Shown here: positions 11,669 to 23,700 of the stretch, piece by piece | Numbering within the stretch: position 1 is the first letter of the stretch | How the letters are laid out: the number at the start of each line of letters is the position of its first letter | DNA from: Primula veris | Lineage: Eukaryota > Streptophyta > Magnoliopsida > Ericales > Primulaceae | Direction of reading: 5' to 3' | Length of the DNA stretch: 64,000 nucleotides | Assembly: GCA_963682055.1 (NCBI GenBank) | Contig: OY821746.1 | Location: 8,095,992-8,159,991 of the forward strand | Position numbers and translations under genes: made by a program | Notes under the pieces: model-generated | Databases searched by the model: none | Seen by the model: the letters and a program-made list of their open reading frames with translations, nothing else | What the model was told of the DNA's origin: nothing

Positions 11669-12361
11669 TATAGAAATAGAGTGAGGTTTATCGTTAATTA
11701 TAAAAGTAGCTACGACATATGTAAGAGAATCTAGAATCTAGAGAAACTTCACTATAGTCCTTCAAAAGGAGGAAAAGTCAATTATACCCCATGATATTAG
11801 TTTTTAACATTTGAGTATACCAACGTATGAGTTTTTTGGTTTTCGTACTCTATGTAACTATTTCATATAAAATCAAGACACTCTGTTTGTTATCGGTCTG
11901 TTTCTATTTGGAAAAAAAATCCCTTAGTAACATGTTCGGCCAAGTTTTACCAGTGTGGTACCTAGCCTATAATGCATGTGTTCAAAACTAGTACTATGTT
12001 ATACCCGTTTTACCATTTTAATAGCCAACATATAATGTACATGACGAAATTCCGGCCACAATGACTTGATTAAATGCCTTTTTAATACCATATCTTATCA
12101 AGGGACTTGATTGAATGTGAAACAGTTAGGTTGGGGATCAAAATAGAAAAGTTAGTACCTTAGATACCTAATTGTTAACGTTGAGGACTTTTGTAGTTTG
12201 GTCCTTTATGTTTTAAACTTGACTAACTTGTTGGTTTCTGTTTTTTACTTTTTTGTATAGTTTTACTTTCTTATTTGTCCGGACTAGTTTATATGATGTT
12301 GAATTGTTGATTGTCCATTTTATTGAATATATAATCATGAGTTAAGGAGTATTAAGAAGCA

Positions 12362-12560
12362 GTGACGGAACCACGATTTGTGAATGGCAGGGGTTAAACT
12401 TCATGATAACCATTAGCAAAGGCCAAGAATCATAAATGGGGTGCCGGGTTATCAATTTAACTAACTTTAGTAAAATAAACATAAAAATTGAAGAAATTCA
12501 TAAATTTTGGAGCTATGGGGTTTCGTAGAACCCCGATGGTTATCATTTAGCTTCTTTCCT
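12362..12560. mobile_element. Repeat with GCAGTGACGGAACCA terminus (partial)
   Basis: It starts GCAGTGACGGAACCACGA followed by a GGGGTT-type block. The same kind of terminus is seen at 28236 and 50614, so this appears to be one dispersed family in the window. The right end is not clear here. Confidence 0.4.
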
Positions 12561-13182
12561 GATAATAACATTCAGTTTGCTGTTATGCAGGGTGAAAAGG
12601 CTATAACCTACAAATTTAAGATAATACACGTGGTGAGAAATTAATTTTCTCGAATTCGTTTAACATGCGGGGCTTATATAACCTTTTTATGTCCCTTCGT
12701 AGGGCCCCATGTTGATAAGTTTTGAGTTCATTTTTCATGGTCTCAACTCTAAAGTTGCGGGTAGAACCACACAAGGATTTCTAAGGTTGCGATTCTGAGC
12801 AAATAAGCCAGCTTGTTTATTGTTGAGAAAAGATTAGCTATGCGGATCAAGACTGATAGGTTTATCATGCGAGAGAACAAAAAAAGAAGTAGATAAGTTG
12901 CAGTTTGAAGATACACCCAAACAATCCCCACGTACCGAAGTAGGCGTAAGTTAGAATTTCATAAAGCATGACAGAAAATCATTCTTTCATGTCCGTTAAG
13001 TCAAAACATAGGAAGCATGTGGCTCAACAATACAGTTTCTTTAACCCAACTATATTTAGGCAACCTTTTGGCATATTACATTTTATACATTTGATCCTAC
13101 ATATACATCACTTACAAGTCACACTCTAATAGCCAGAAGACACACAGCCAATATTTGTTATTTCCCAAAAGGAAAGGCAAAT

Positions 13183-16100
13183 ATGGAGATAAGTAGACAA
13201 GAAGAAATAGACAACCAGGCCATGTCACCTCCAACTACCATGGGGTCTATGCACATTGCTGGTAGCAACGGCTTTGGTCACAGTATCGAGTTCATTTCCG
13301 ATGCATACCTTAGAAATAGAAGCTCAGAGATAGATATTGCTGACGATGATATTTTGGACGAAGAAAATGAGCGTCCTCTCCCCATCTTCTTAAGGGTAAA
13401 ATAATGCTGTCCATAGTAAAACATCTGTTAATAAGTGATTTGCTCTTCTTCTTTTTTTAAATCTCACTATTTTTTGCAGTTTGAGGATGTTGAGTTTAGG
13501 GTGAGGATCAGTGGACCTGCATCCGCTAACCCTGTTAAGACGGTGGTGTCTAAGGTGGCATCGCAGTTACATATAGATCAAGAAAACAAATATAAACAAA
13601 TATTGAAGGGCATAACAGGAAGTCTTGGCCCTGGGGAGATTCTTGCTTTGATGGGTCCTTCTGGTAGTGGAAAAACTACTTTGCTCAAGATTATAGGGGG
13701 AAGGTTACATGAAAATGTCAAGGGTACTATTACGTACAATGATATCAAATACAATCCTGCTCTTAAAAGAAGGTAAGTTGATTAGCCACGCCATTTTCTT
13801 CAATAATAATGCTAACTTTAGTAACATTGTGAAATTACATTTGTTTGTATTCTAAAAGCCTGATTGTTTGTTTATAATACAGGATAGGATTTGTGACACA
13901 AGATGATGTGCTCTTTCCTCAGTTGACTGTTGAAGAGACTTTAGTTTTCTCTGCATTCTTGAGGCTACCAAGTGGCATGAGTCGAAGAAACAAGTATCAA
14001 AGAGTGGAGATGATCATTAAAGAACTAGGCTTAGAGAGGTTCAATTTAGGTTACATAAACATGATGATCTCATTTACATAATCTACAAGATTAACATTGT
14101 ATTTTTTTATCAGGTGTCGCCACACGAGAGTAGGAGGGGGTTTTGTGAAAGGGATATCGGGAGGAGAAAGGAAGAGAACAAGCATTGGATACGAAATCCT
14201 TGTCGATCCATCATTACTCTTGCTAGATGAGCCAACCTCAGGCCTTGATTCAACTTCTGCCAATAGACTTCTCCAGATCCTTCAAGGCCTTGCTAAGGTA
14301 AGAATTAACATGATGCATTTCTCAAGTTATTTGTAACTTCTTTACCTAATGTTTCATGAAATTTCTCTTGAGTTTGCCAACCTATAAAAATTAACAGTGA
14401 GTAGTGTACTTAGTAGCATCACTCCACAACTTCTTTGCTTTTGTACACTGCAGTTGGAAAATAACAGAGTTTGGGGACTAAAATAGAACAGAAGTTGATC
14501 GAATACTGTACAAAAGAATAATGAATACAAAATAATTTTGGTTTCTAATTAACAAGCACCCCAGTCTATGATTCGTTTTCTTTCTATTTGGCACAGTAAG
14601 CTTCTACATTGCTGAGAAAAATAACGTTAGTGTACTAATCGTTATCTTTTATTGGTTGGTGTACAATGAGATTCGGCAACACGTCAGTGTACAAAACAAG
14701 AATTAACCCTATATTTTTCAATTGTGACCAATAAATTCATATATGAGAAATGTATTAAAGGTTCTAACGAATGTAAATACATATATATTATATAGGCAGG
14801 AAGGACAATAATCACGACAATACACCAGCCTTCAAGCAGGATGTTCCACACGTTCGACAAGGTCCTGTTGATATCAGAAGGATATCCAGTGTATTATGGC
14901 AAAGCTCGAGATTCAATGAACTATTTTTCGTCACTTAGGTTCATCCCTGATATACCAATGAACCCTGCTGAGTTCTTGCTAGATTTAGCAACCGGACAAG
15001 CTATTGACATAAGGTTGCCTGAAGATTTAGTTCTGCCTCAAGGCACGGTTGATACAGAGAAGGCTGTCATCAAAGTAAGTAACTCTTTTTTTGGGTAAAT
15101 TACAACTTAATATACTAAAGTATCGTCAGATTTCAATTCTGTGCACCAGCTTTCTGGCTATTAATACACTGAAGTTACACTTATCAATGATTTTGTACAC
15201 TAAGCGTACCTAATCGGATAAAAAATCATTAGTTGGTTACTGATTAGTTGCGAGACCAATTATTTTATACACAGTTCTATCATAAATTTTTGTACTTTGT
15301 ACATTGTCCTATCACCTTTTTCCTCTTCCGTCCTCAATCTATGAGTATTTTTCTAGTATGAATGTACAAAAGAGAAAACAATGGTAAATTTGTAATTGCT
15401 ACCATTTTCTTGGTTGTTGCAAAATCGAACTATGATGGTACGATAGTGAATAAACTGTGTCTAGCCTTTCTTCTGTTTTACATGTTGTGATTGCAAATGC
15501 AATAACGATGACATCCTAACCTTTTCCTATGGCTTACTAGTATCTTCAAGTCAAGTATAAAGCTTTACTGGAGCCAAAAGGGAAAGAAGAGAATCGTAAT
15601 ACCTTGCCGGCACCAGAGCACCTCCAGCTAGCTGTACAAGTTAAGAAGGATTGGACGATAAGTTGGTTAGACCAGTTCATGATTCTGTCAAAACGGACGT
15701 TTAGAGAAAGATACAGAGATTATTTCGACAAGCTAAGAGTCATTCAGTCCCTCGGAGTTGCAGTCTTATTAGGCCTCCTGTGGTGGAAATCCAGTACTAA
15801 CACAGAGGCTCAACTTAGAGATCAGGTAATAAGAAATTATTTAGTGTCTAAAAACTTTTCTTTCTTAAATTATTTCGTATTGATTAAATTAGTGTTTGGA
15901 TGGGCGCAGATTGGTTTGATGTTCTATGTGTGCATATTCTGGACATCTTCATCAATTTTTGGAGCGGTTTACGTGTTCCCATTTGAAAAGATTTACCTGG
16001 TGAAGGAAAGGAAAGCAGATATGTACAGATTAAGCGTGTACTACGTATGCAGTACATTGTGTGATATGGTGGCTCATGTTTTATATCCCTCGATATTTAT

Positions 16101-16847
16101 GTCAATACTTTATTTCATGGTCGGATTCAAGAGCACAGTATCTTGCTTCTTCTTTACCGTGTCCACGATTCTCCTAATAGCTGTTACTAGCCAAGTAATC
16201 TCACTGCTCCGTATATGCACGTTTTCTATTTTCTGGATTCGGATTTACAAGATTGAACTAAATTTTGCTATTTTTAAACGAATGTGATTCTAGGGGGCTG
16301 GAGAGATGTTTGGTGCTGCAGTTTTGAGTATCAAAAGAGCAGGAATGATTGCTTCGTTGATTCTAATGCTCTTTCTTCTTACCGGGGGTTACTATGTTCA
16401 GGTAAACAGTAAACAAAATAATGTACCAGTATGTATACACAGATCCAGGCACAGATTTGTAAACAAACGAGTTCCATGGAAAAGATTCGATTAATACAAG
16501 GTCCCAAGTGAAATTTTAGTTAAATACAAGAATGAGTCTAATGCCACCTTTTCCGCTTTTTTTGTTGTCTTTCTCAGCATATACCAAAATTCATGAGGTG
16601 GTTGAAGTACCTATCATTCATGTACTATGGGTTTAGGCTTTTGCTAAAAGTGCAATACAATGGGGACGAACTTTACGACTGTGAAAGCCAAGGAGGGTGT
16701 AGGCCTTTGCAAAGCTCACCATCGTTCGACATGGTTAACTTAAAAGGTGGACTTACAGAAGTTTGGGTACTATTAGCCATGGCAGTTTCTTATCGTATTG
16801 GTGCTTACTTTTTACTTCGAAGAAAAGTTAATAATTGTCATATTTAA
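13183..16847 (+). CDS. ABCG26: ABC transporter G family half transporter, ABCG26-like
   Basis: Half-size ABCG exporter; the Arabidopsis counterpart acts in tapetum cells and is needed for pollen exine formation (established for ABCG26). Exons: 13183-13395, 13480-13772, 13883-14038, 14114-14297, 14796-15074, 15541-15825, 15910-16194, 16294-16401 and 16578-16847. These give 690 residues; the Arabidopsis protein is about 685. The nucleotide-binding domain comes first: Walker [10 protein letters not shown], signature ISGGERKR, Walker [13 protein letters not shown], then the [13 protein letters not shown] switch region. The membrane domain follows, with [33 protein letters not shown] and [13 protein letters not shown]. 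Near the C-terminus is the extracellular [13 protein letters not shown] cysteine pair. The N-terminus MEISRQEE and the block VKTVVSKV also fit ABCG26. All donors and acceptors are canonical. It is convergent with the kinesin downstream. Confidence 0.96.
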
Positions 16848-17724
16848 GAATAAATGACTTTTTGGAGTCGGAGAGCGGAAATGATACCGGTTTATTTGGC
16901 TATTTAAATAAAAGGCTGTGCATGTTTTTGAGGTGTATGCAACTGTTTTCATGAAAGCTTTAGTCTAAATAGGACTGCAATTTCTCAGGTCACAACCTCT
17001 AGTGGCATCTTATCATTTAATATTTTATAAATTCGCTTCTTTGTTAAAAAAAACTATCCTCTTATCTCAACCGACTTAAAGTTCAAAATTTTGAGGATAT
17101 TATAATGAGAGGATATTGATGGTTAGCCCTACCTGCTCAATCAATTTTTATCTAAGTTACTGACCTGAAATCAATTCATATACATGCTTATGTAAAAGTC
17201 ATAGTATAGCACTACCATGAACGACAGCCGTAGTTTTTCTTTAATATAAATAAAAACAATGTTTTAGAATCCGTTAGTTAATCATAGAAAAAATGTTTCT
17301 TTTCTTATCATCACTTTTTTAACTGGAAAAACAATATATATCATCATATGGAGCTAAGTTACATGAATTAAGTTTCTTTGGCTCCCGTGAAATGAAGAGG
17401 ATACACATAATAACCGCGTATACAGTCATAAAACAATGTAACCACTCAATAAAACTGGTGATGACGGATTGTTTGAAGTGATAAGTTTCTTTAGCTCCCG
17501 TGAAATGAAGAGGATACACATAATAACCGCGTATACAGTCATAAAACAATGTAACCACTCAATAAAACTGGTGATGACGAATTGTTTGAGATACCACCTT
17601 AACATCCTTCCATGCTCTCAATCTTCGAAAAATAAACTCATCAGTATCCTTGTCAACAATTACTGCACAAAAGCTTAAAAAAAATACTATATTCTTGAAA
17701 ATTTCAGCTCGTCATATTGCATAC
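16848..17724. other. Convergent spacer between ABCG26 and kinesin 3' ends
   Basis: It should hold both 3'UTRs. No gene is seen. The only structured part is the 113-bp tandem duplication at 17369-17590. Confidence 0.6.
17369..17590. repeat. Recent 113-bp tandem duplication
   Basis: Copy 1 is 17369-17481 and copy 2 is 17482-17590. They are almost identical across CTCCCGTGAAATGAAGAGG, CATAATAACCGCGTATACAG and AATAAAACTGGTGATGACG, with only a few substitutions (GGCTCCC/AGCTCCC, GACGG/GACGA). The near identity points to a recent event. Confidence 0.9.
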
Positions 17725-20700
17725 TTATTGAGGCAAAATCATAAATTTTCCACGCGGTGTAGAACGGCTCCTCCTGAGCTCTTGCATTGCTGGCTGACGA
17801 TTCACATCATTTGAAAATTTATTTTCGTTTCTAGCAGCTAAGAATGTTTCCACTGTGTGAGATAATTCTCTGTATCAAGGAAAAATCTCACTTAATTTAA
17901 CACAAGAAGGTAAATAGAGCAGTTTCTATTCAACTATGTAAAGATAATGTTTCAGGTAATACCTTTGATCCACATTTTGAGAACTCCGTGAAGAGTGATT
18001 CCTGAGGAGCTTTTTTACCCTCAACGTAGGATGCATTGGTGGTGAAAACACAAATCCTGTCTTATTCTCATTTTCTGTCTCAGAGAAATCACTCTTTCCA
18101 GATCCATCTTTCGATGCCACATCAGTATCGCCCTTGTAAACTTTGGTTGGAAGTTGCATTTTAGACTTAACTTTTATCTCATTCTTGCTCTTACGAGTAA
18201 CTACGACCCGAGCATTCGTCGATGGCTTATGGTCATTTTCTTGCAAGTGGCGCCCTTTTATATCCTCTATCAAGGGCACAAAGTGTAAAGATGAATGAGT
18301 TTTGTTAATGGAAACTCTAGGTTGAGAATTGATTTTAGCTATTGATGGGTTATCGTCTGTATCTGGCTTAACCCTAGCTCTTAGTGAGAACCCTCGATCA
18401 GTTGATTTGGATCTCTTTATTGGTGGTGATGGTGACCTTAGCTTTCTAGGATTAAGTTGTTTCTCTTCGATTAGGCAAGGCAATTTTGCAACAATATCCT
18501 TGTCAGAGAATTTTGAGGGGAAATGGTTCTTTCTTTGTTTCCCTGACGAGCAGCTTCTAACCTGAAATTCATGTTTACAGTGAAGTTGTTTGTATAACTT
18601 TTCGTTTTTAGTGTTAACAAACTTGAAGTCACAGAAAAAAAAATATGAAAGCATATATGATTTGTAGGTAATTGTGAGTATTTTATCAAGGTAGTTTATG
18701 GAGATTCGGAATGTAATATACAGGAAGGTATATACAAAGTGAATTTGTGGCACACTATGCATAATATGGTTACTGTTTGTTTCATCAATTTTCCATTTAT
18801 ACAAACTACAAGAAGTGGCAATTAAGACTCTAACATCACATTTCTCAGAGATATAGTAGACTCAAATATTAGATTGACGGTCACCCATTAGTCTATACCA
18901 GATTTCTGCTACTATTCTTTTATTAGTATATGAGACTAATTGATTAGTGTACCCGTCTATAATTTTAAAAAGAAAGTATATGAGACTAATTGATTAGTAT
19001 ACTGTGTACTCGTCTATAATTATTGCATGCAGTATACAAAGGCAGGAAAAAAAGTTGTAAGGTTGGTGGAGTAATTACTACTTTTTGAAGATCTTAGACA
19101 AAATTAAATTATAATGACATTTGAGTGTACAACACTGTAATTAACTCATGCATATTATTAGATTCTTGAATTTCAATTACCTCATAGCTTCTAGTGTCAT
19201 CATCAGGATGCTGAAAAATTTCTTGCTTTAAGCTAACACTCCTTGAATACTTTTGCACGGGCGATGGTGAAAGATCTCGTGTTCTTTGAGATTCTGTTGT
19301 GCCTCGAGCACTTGTGATTTTCAACTGTTCAAGTTCAGCTTCCTTTCTTTCCAAACTGAGCTTGAGGTTTGAGATCTGAATCAATGGTAACAGATGTATT
19401 AAAAAAATGGATTAATGGGAAATCCGAACAAATACTATTAAGTTTCGTAATTTTGAATGAGATAAATTGTGTTATTTGAACTTGACCACTGTAGGTTAAA
19501 AAACTAAACCTCTTCTTTGAGATCTTTGATTTCACCAGTTTCTCTATTGGATCGAGCAGCTCCAAGCTCTATTGAGGCTACTCTCTCAGCGAACTTAAGG
19601 GTGCTAATCGTTTCTCCGTAAGCAATAGCCTCGGAGTTTATATGAACAAACATCAATGTCTTAGCATGCCCACCTACAAACACAAAGAAGTAAAATAAAT
19701 ATACATGGATACATATATATTATTGAAAGTAAAAATAATAGAAAAAAAGGAAAATCACTGCCCATGTCGAAAGTACCTAAAGAATCTTGTAATACTTGAG
19801 TCAACTTGCTATTTCTATATGGGATGTGTGTACTTTTTTGAGCTAGTGCAGATATGACATCTCCGAGCGCTGAGAGAGATCTGTTAATATGTTGAGCCTC
19901 CTTGAGCCTCTCACCAACAGCCTCAGATTTATCCACTCTCTCACTTCCTGCAAGATCAACTAAGTGAAGGCAACCCTTTAGGATAGATCCTGAGAGTAGC
20001 TCTTTTCCTTTCACATGAACAGTCAAAATGCTGCAAAAAATGACAATCATTTAGATATCGGACTTAGAAAAAGGCCGCAGAAAAATGAAAAGGGAAAAAC
20101 AATGTTATAAGACATGAAAGGGTAGATTAAACGTTTTTATAAGAGTTTCACTAAACTCGTATTAATGTTCATAAAAACAATAAGCTAAAAGAGCATTGCC
20201 TTATACATGGAGTTTTTCCACTGATCCAAAGTCTATGATTAAAAATCAAAAGATACAAAATTGCTAATGATTAAAGAAAAACTTCAATATATATTACCTA
20301 TGAGAGCGACTGCTACGCTCATTCAAGGCGGTAGCACCCACAGCACGATTCTTTTGGCCGATTTTCATTAACTCAAGAACATCTTGAGTACATTTAACTG
20401 GAACCAAGCAAGCATCAGGGACATTTAGGCCATTTAGTTGGGAGTTGTTTCGTATGTCTAACGTGCAGGTGGTTAAGGTTCAAAACTACAATCATAACGG
20501 ATTTACATATTGAATAGTTAATCTAAGAAATGCAATCAAATTTAAGAGTTTCTTGCAGAAGTAAATTGAGAAAGGATATCTTTTGTTCGATCCATCAGTA
20601 ACCAATAGATCTCTCACTTGTTCATTATAAATCTCAATCATTTGGACCCCTACTTCGTATTCTATAAGATCTGCTCTTGTATTTGAAATTTGAAATAAAT

Positions 20701-23700
20701 CACGCAACGCTCGGTAGTTTACTCCCCAAGTGTCTTCAGTTATCAAGTCAGGACCACTCTATGAAGACAAAATAAATTATATAAGTTTTATTAGGCGCAT
20801 AAATGCACATAACATCTTTTTATGTGCTTTGAGGTTTATCATACGTGTTAGTACTTGGTACTTACTAAACTTTTGACCAAAGGAATTGGCCATGCATTAA
20901 GTCGTGAACTCAAAAACTTGTACAACTTTTAATAAGACTTAAACTTAGTAAATTAGAAGCATACTTGTTACACGGGATTGTACTTACCATTGTGTATGTC
21001 TTCCCTGAACCAGTCTGTCCGTAAGCAAATATACAAACATTGAATCCATCTAGAACAGATCGTATCAGTGGTTGAGTGTCAACATAAATTTGCTCTGCAA
21101 TATACAATTTAAATCAGAGAGAGCACTTAACCATCATCTAAAGTCTTACGAGAACGCAGCACGTCATATTGAACAGGATAGATGTGTAAGTCGATTGAGA
21201 AACTTACGTTGGGTTACATCTGTACCAAACACTTTATTGAAGGCAAAAACCTTCCTAGTGTCTTTGCCTTGTTTGAGAGGATTGACAATCATAATATTTC
21301 CATTTTCTCCAATATAGTCTACAGTTGACTGACAATTAGGTTGTCCTGTAGGAAAGGGTTTAACCCTGCAATAAACTCTGATTGTTCCTGTTGAATGATA
21401 TAACTTCAGATTCAGCTTAAAAACACAAAGTGGGAAAAAAAATCAAAATGAGAACTAAAGGTAAGTTACCTTTTAGGTCTTGTACTAGATTGTACAATAG
21501 ACGATTTTCCTCCAGAACTTTGTGGTAAGAAGAAGACGCCACTTCAAGATCCTTGACATGATACTCTGAAGAATTTGAATTTACCTGTAAGTATTCCAAA
21601 TCTCTAACTTCTACCAGCAAAAAAATCAATTCCCTTACCTAGCCTTTTATGCTCTTCCTCCCAGCCTGCTTGAACTTGTGCGATTTCCAATCTCGTCTTT
21701 AGAAAACAAGACTTTAGCTCCTGCAAATTTATAAACAAAACAAAGCAGAACGAAACAATCAATGATGTTTCAAAAAAAATATAGTAGAGTATTCAAGACA
21801 GAATTTCAGTCGTAAATATAGATAACTCTGTAGTAGTTTTTTTCTAGGAGGCATAAGACAAAGCCCTCTAGTCTTTCGTCTTACCCCTATATCTCTTCTC
21901 TTCTTCATCGTCAACTTAAATGATAACGATTGCAATCAATTTTTCGAAAATATTTTACTTTCAATATCTCCACAATAAATAGTATAAATTGAAGTAACAT
22001 AACTGTTCTTGTCTTGTACTTTGGTAATATTACCTCAAGTTGCTTTTGTTGAATATCAAGCAACTCTGTGCTTCCAGAAGATTGGTCGATACGACAGGAA
22101 ATAATATCACGCTTCCCACCACAGATGCAAAATTTAGATAAATCATATTTAGACACCAAGTTGGTCTTTTGTTCAAAATATTGTAAAATGGCCTCTAAGA
22201 ATTCAGATTTTGACAAAGGAACTCCATCATCGCCTCTCAGTAGGTTCTTCAACAGCAACCCAAGCTGTAAAAGACATGGTAACGTCAGACTTCCCCTTAA
22301 AAGGTAGCATGAACATTTGTTTTCAGAAAATGAAAAATCATATACCAAGACTGGATATATAGCTAAATTACAAAGACAAAATAGAGGCATTGAGCAACAT
22401 AATCAATATTTCCTTACTTGATTTCCTTGACAAACAAGATGTGCTGAGAAATCCTTGACTGCTTTTCTAAGTAAAGTATCAACAATCTGCAGTTTTTTCA
22501 TTAATATCTTTAAAAGGGAAAAAAATGTGTGCTTTGATTTGATGCAGAACCAAAGTTATTGGAGATAATAACATTAAAAAAAACATCATGTTCATCGAAT
22601 GAGTAAAAAATAACTTAAGTTCTTGCTCAACATTTATACTCATTCATAATTTTAAAAAAGGTAAAAATCATACCTACCATAGAATTTAAGGGAAGATGTT
22701 CAAACTCGTTTCCATCCTTCAGATAGGCTTGTAGCAGTCCAATCCCAAAACCATCAAAAAGGAAAGATAAAGCTTGACTAGCTTTGGACTCTTCAACAGA
22801 AACATCGTTGGAGAGGTGAAGAAATTCCAGTAGTTGTTCATATTGTGAAGTTTCAGATTCGTCAAAAGACTCATCGGCACTTTCACTGCCGACAAACGAA
22901 TATGGAGACTCTTTTGTGGGAAATGGCATGATTTTTATGGTCCCGCCGTACCTCCAAACCCCAATCCCACCAGCTTTTTTCCATTCATAATAGCCTTTTA
23001 AGCATAGGATACAGTCAACTACTTTTACCGACGACCCTCCCTGCAAGCTCATTTAGCACAACTTTACAAAAGGACACATTTACCGTCGTATATTTTCAGT
23101 AAATGTTTTTTTTTTAAGTTTTCAGTAAATCTGTTTAAAATAGTTATTTGGCACCTCGCGAAAAAAAGAAGTTATTTGGCAATATTTTCCTGTTTGAATT
23201 TCTGCATGCCCTTGTTTTGCCACCGTTTATTTTGCATACATGTATAATCATGTGCTAAAGCAATCACAGTCATGGGTGAATCGAGTTCTAAACTTTGCAT
23301 CCCTTAAGACCTTGAAACATTGTGTGCAAGCATAACCGTATGTTAATCTGATAAAAAAGACACTGGATATCTTTTGAGCAGATTGATGGCAAAGGCTATT
23401 GTAAAACAAGCAAACCATACTACGAAAAAGGCACCTTTGTACCTTTTCAATATCAGAAGCTTCAAAGGTCAATAACTTCATGTTCCCCACCGCCACAAGA
23501 AAGTTCCGCATGTTTTCGAAATACTGAATAGCAGACTGCGCTGCACCCTCGGTGGACAAAACAGGTAAGATTGGATTCTCCACCACCTGTCAGTGTATCA
23601 GACTTTAGATTTGTAGAAAAACACCTCATCTTGAAGATATGCAGGATTTTACTAGAACTTGGCATATATAAAGTAGCATCAATATAATATCCACACTAAT

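Larger units (their letters stand above)
10856..13182. other. Divergent intergenic region between EMC8/9 and ABCG26
   Basis: No credible gene. It contains a second copy of the 9196-9482 Stowaway family (11018-11253), another Stowaway MITE (11460-11668), and a repeat with the GCAGTGACGGAACCA terminus near 12360. A TTTTATACAT box near 13081-13090 is a possible ABCG26 TATA element, about 95 bp before the ATG. Confidence 0.6.

Noticed and set aside
14051..14263. Minus-strand ORF over ABCG26
   Set aside because: Antisense shadow of the Walker B exon.
20492..20579. Read-through of the kinesin exon ([12 protein letters not shown]...)
   Set aside because: It departs from the kinesin motor sequence and is better explained as an AT-AC intron.
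22068..22307. 79-codon plus-strand ORF opposite the kinesin exon
   Set aside because: Antisense shadow of a conserved kinesin exon.
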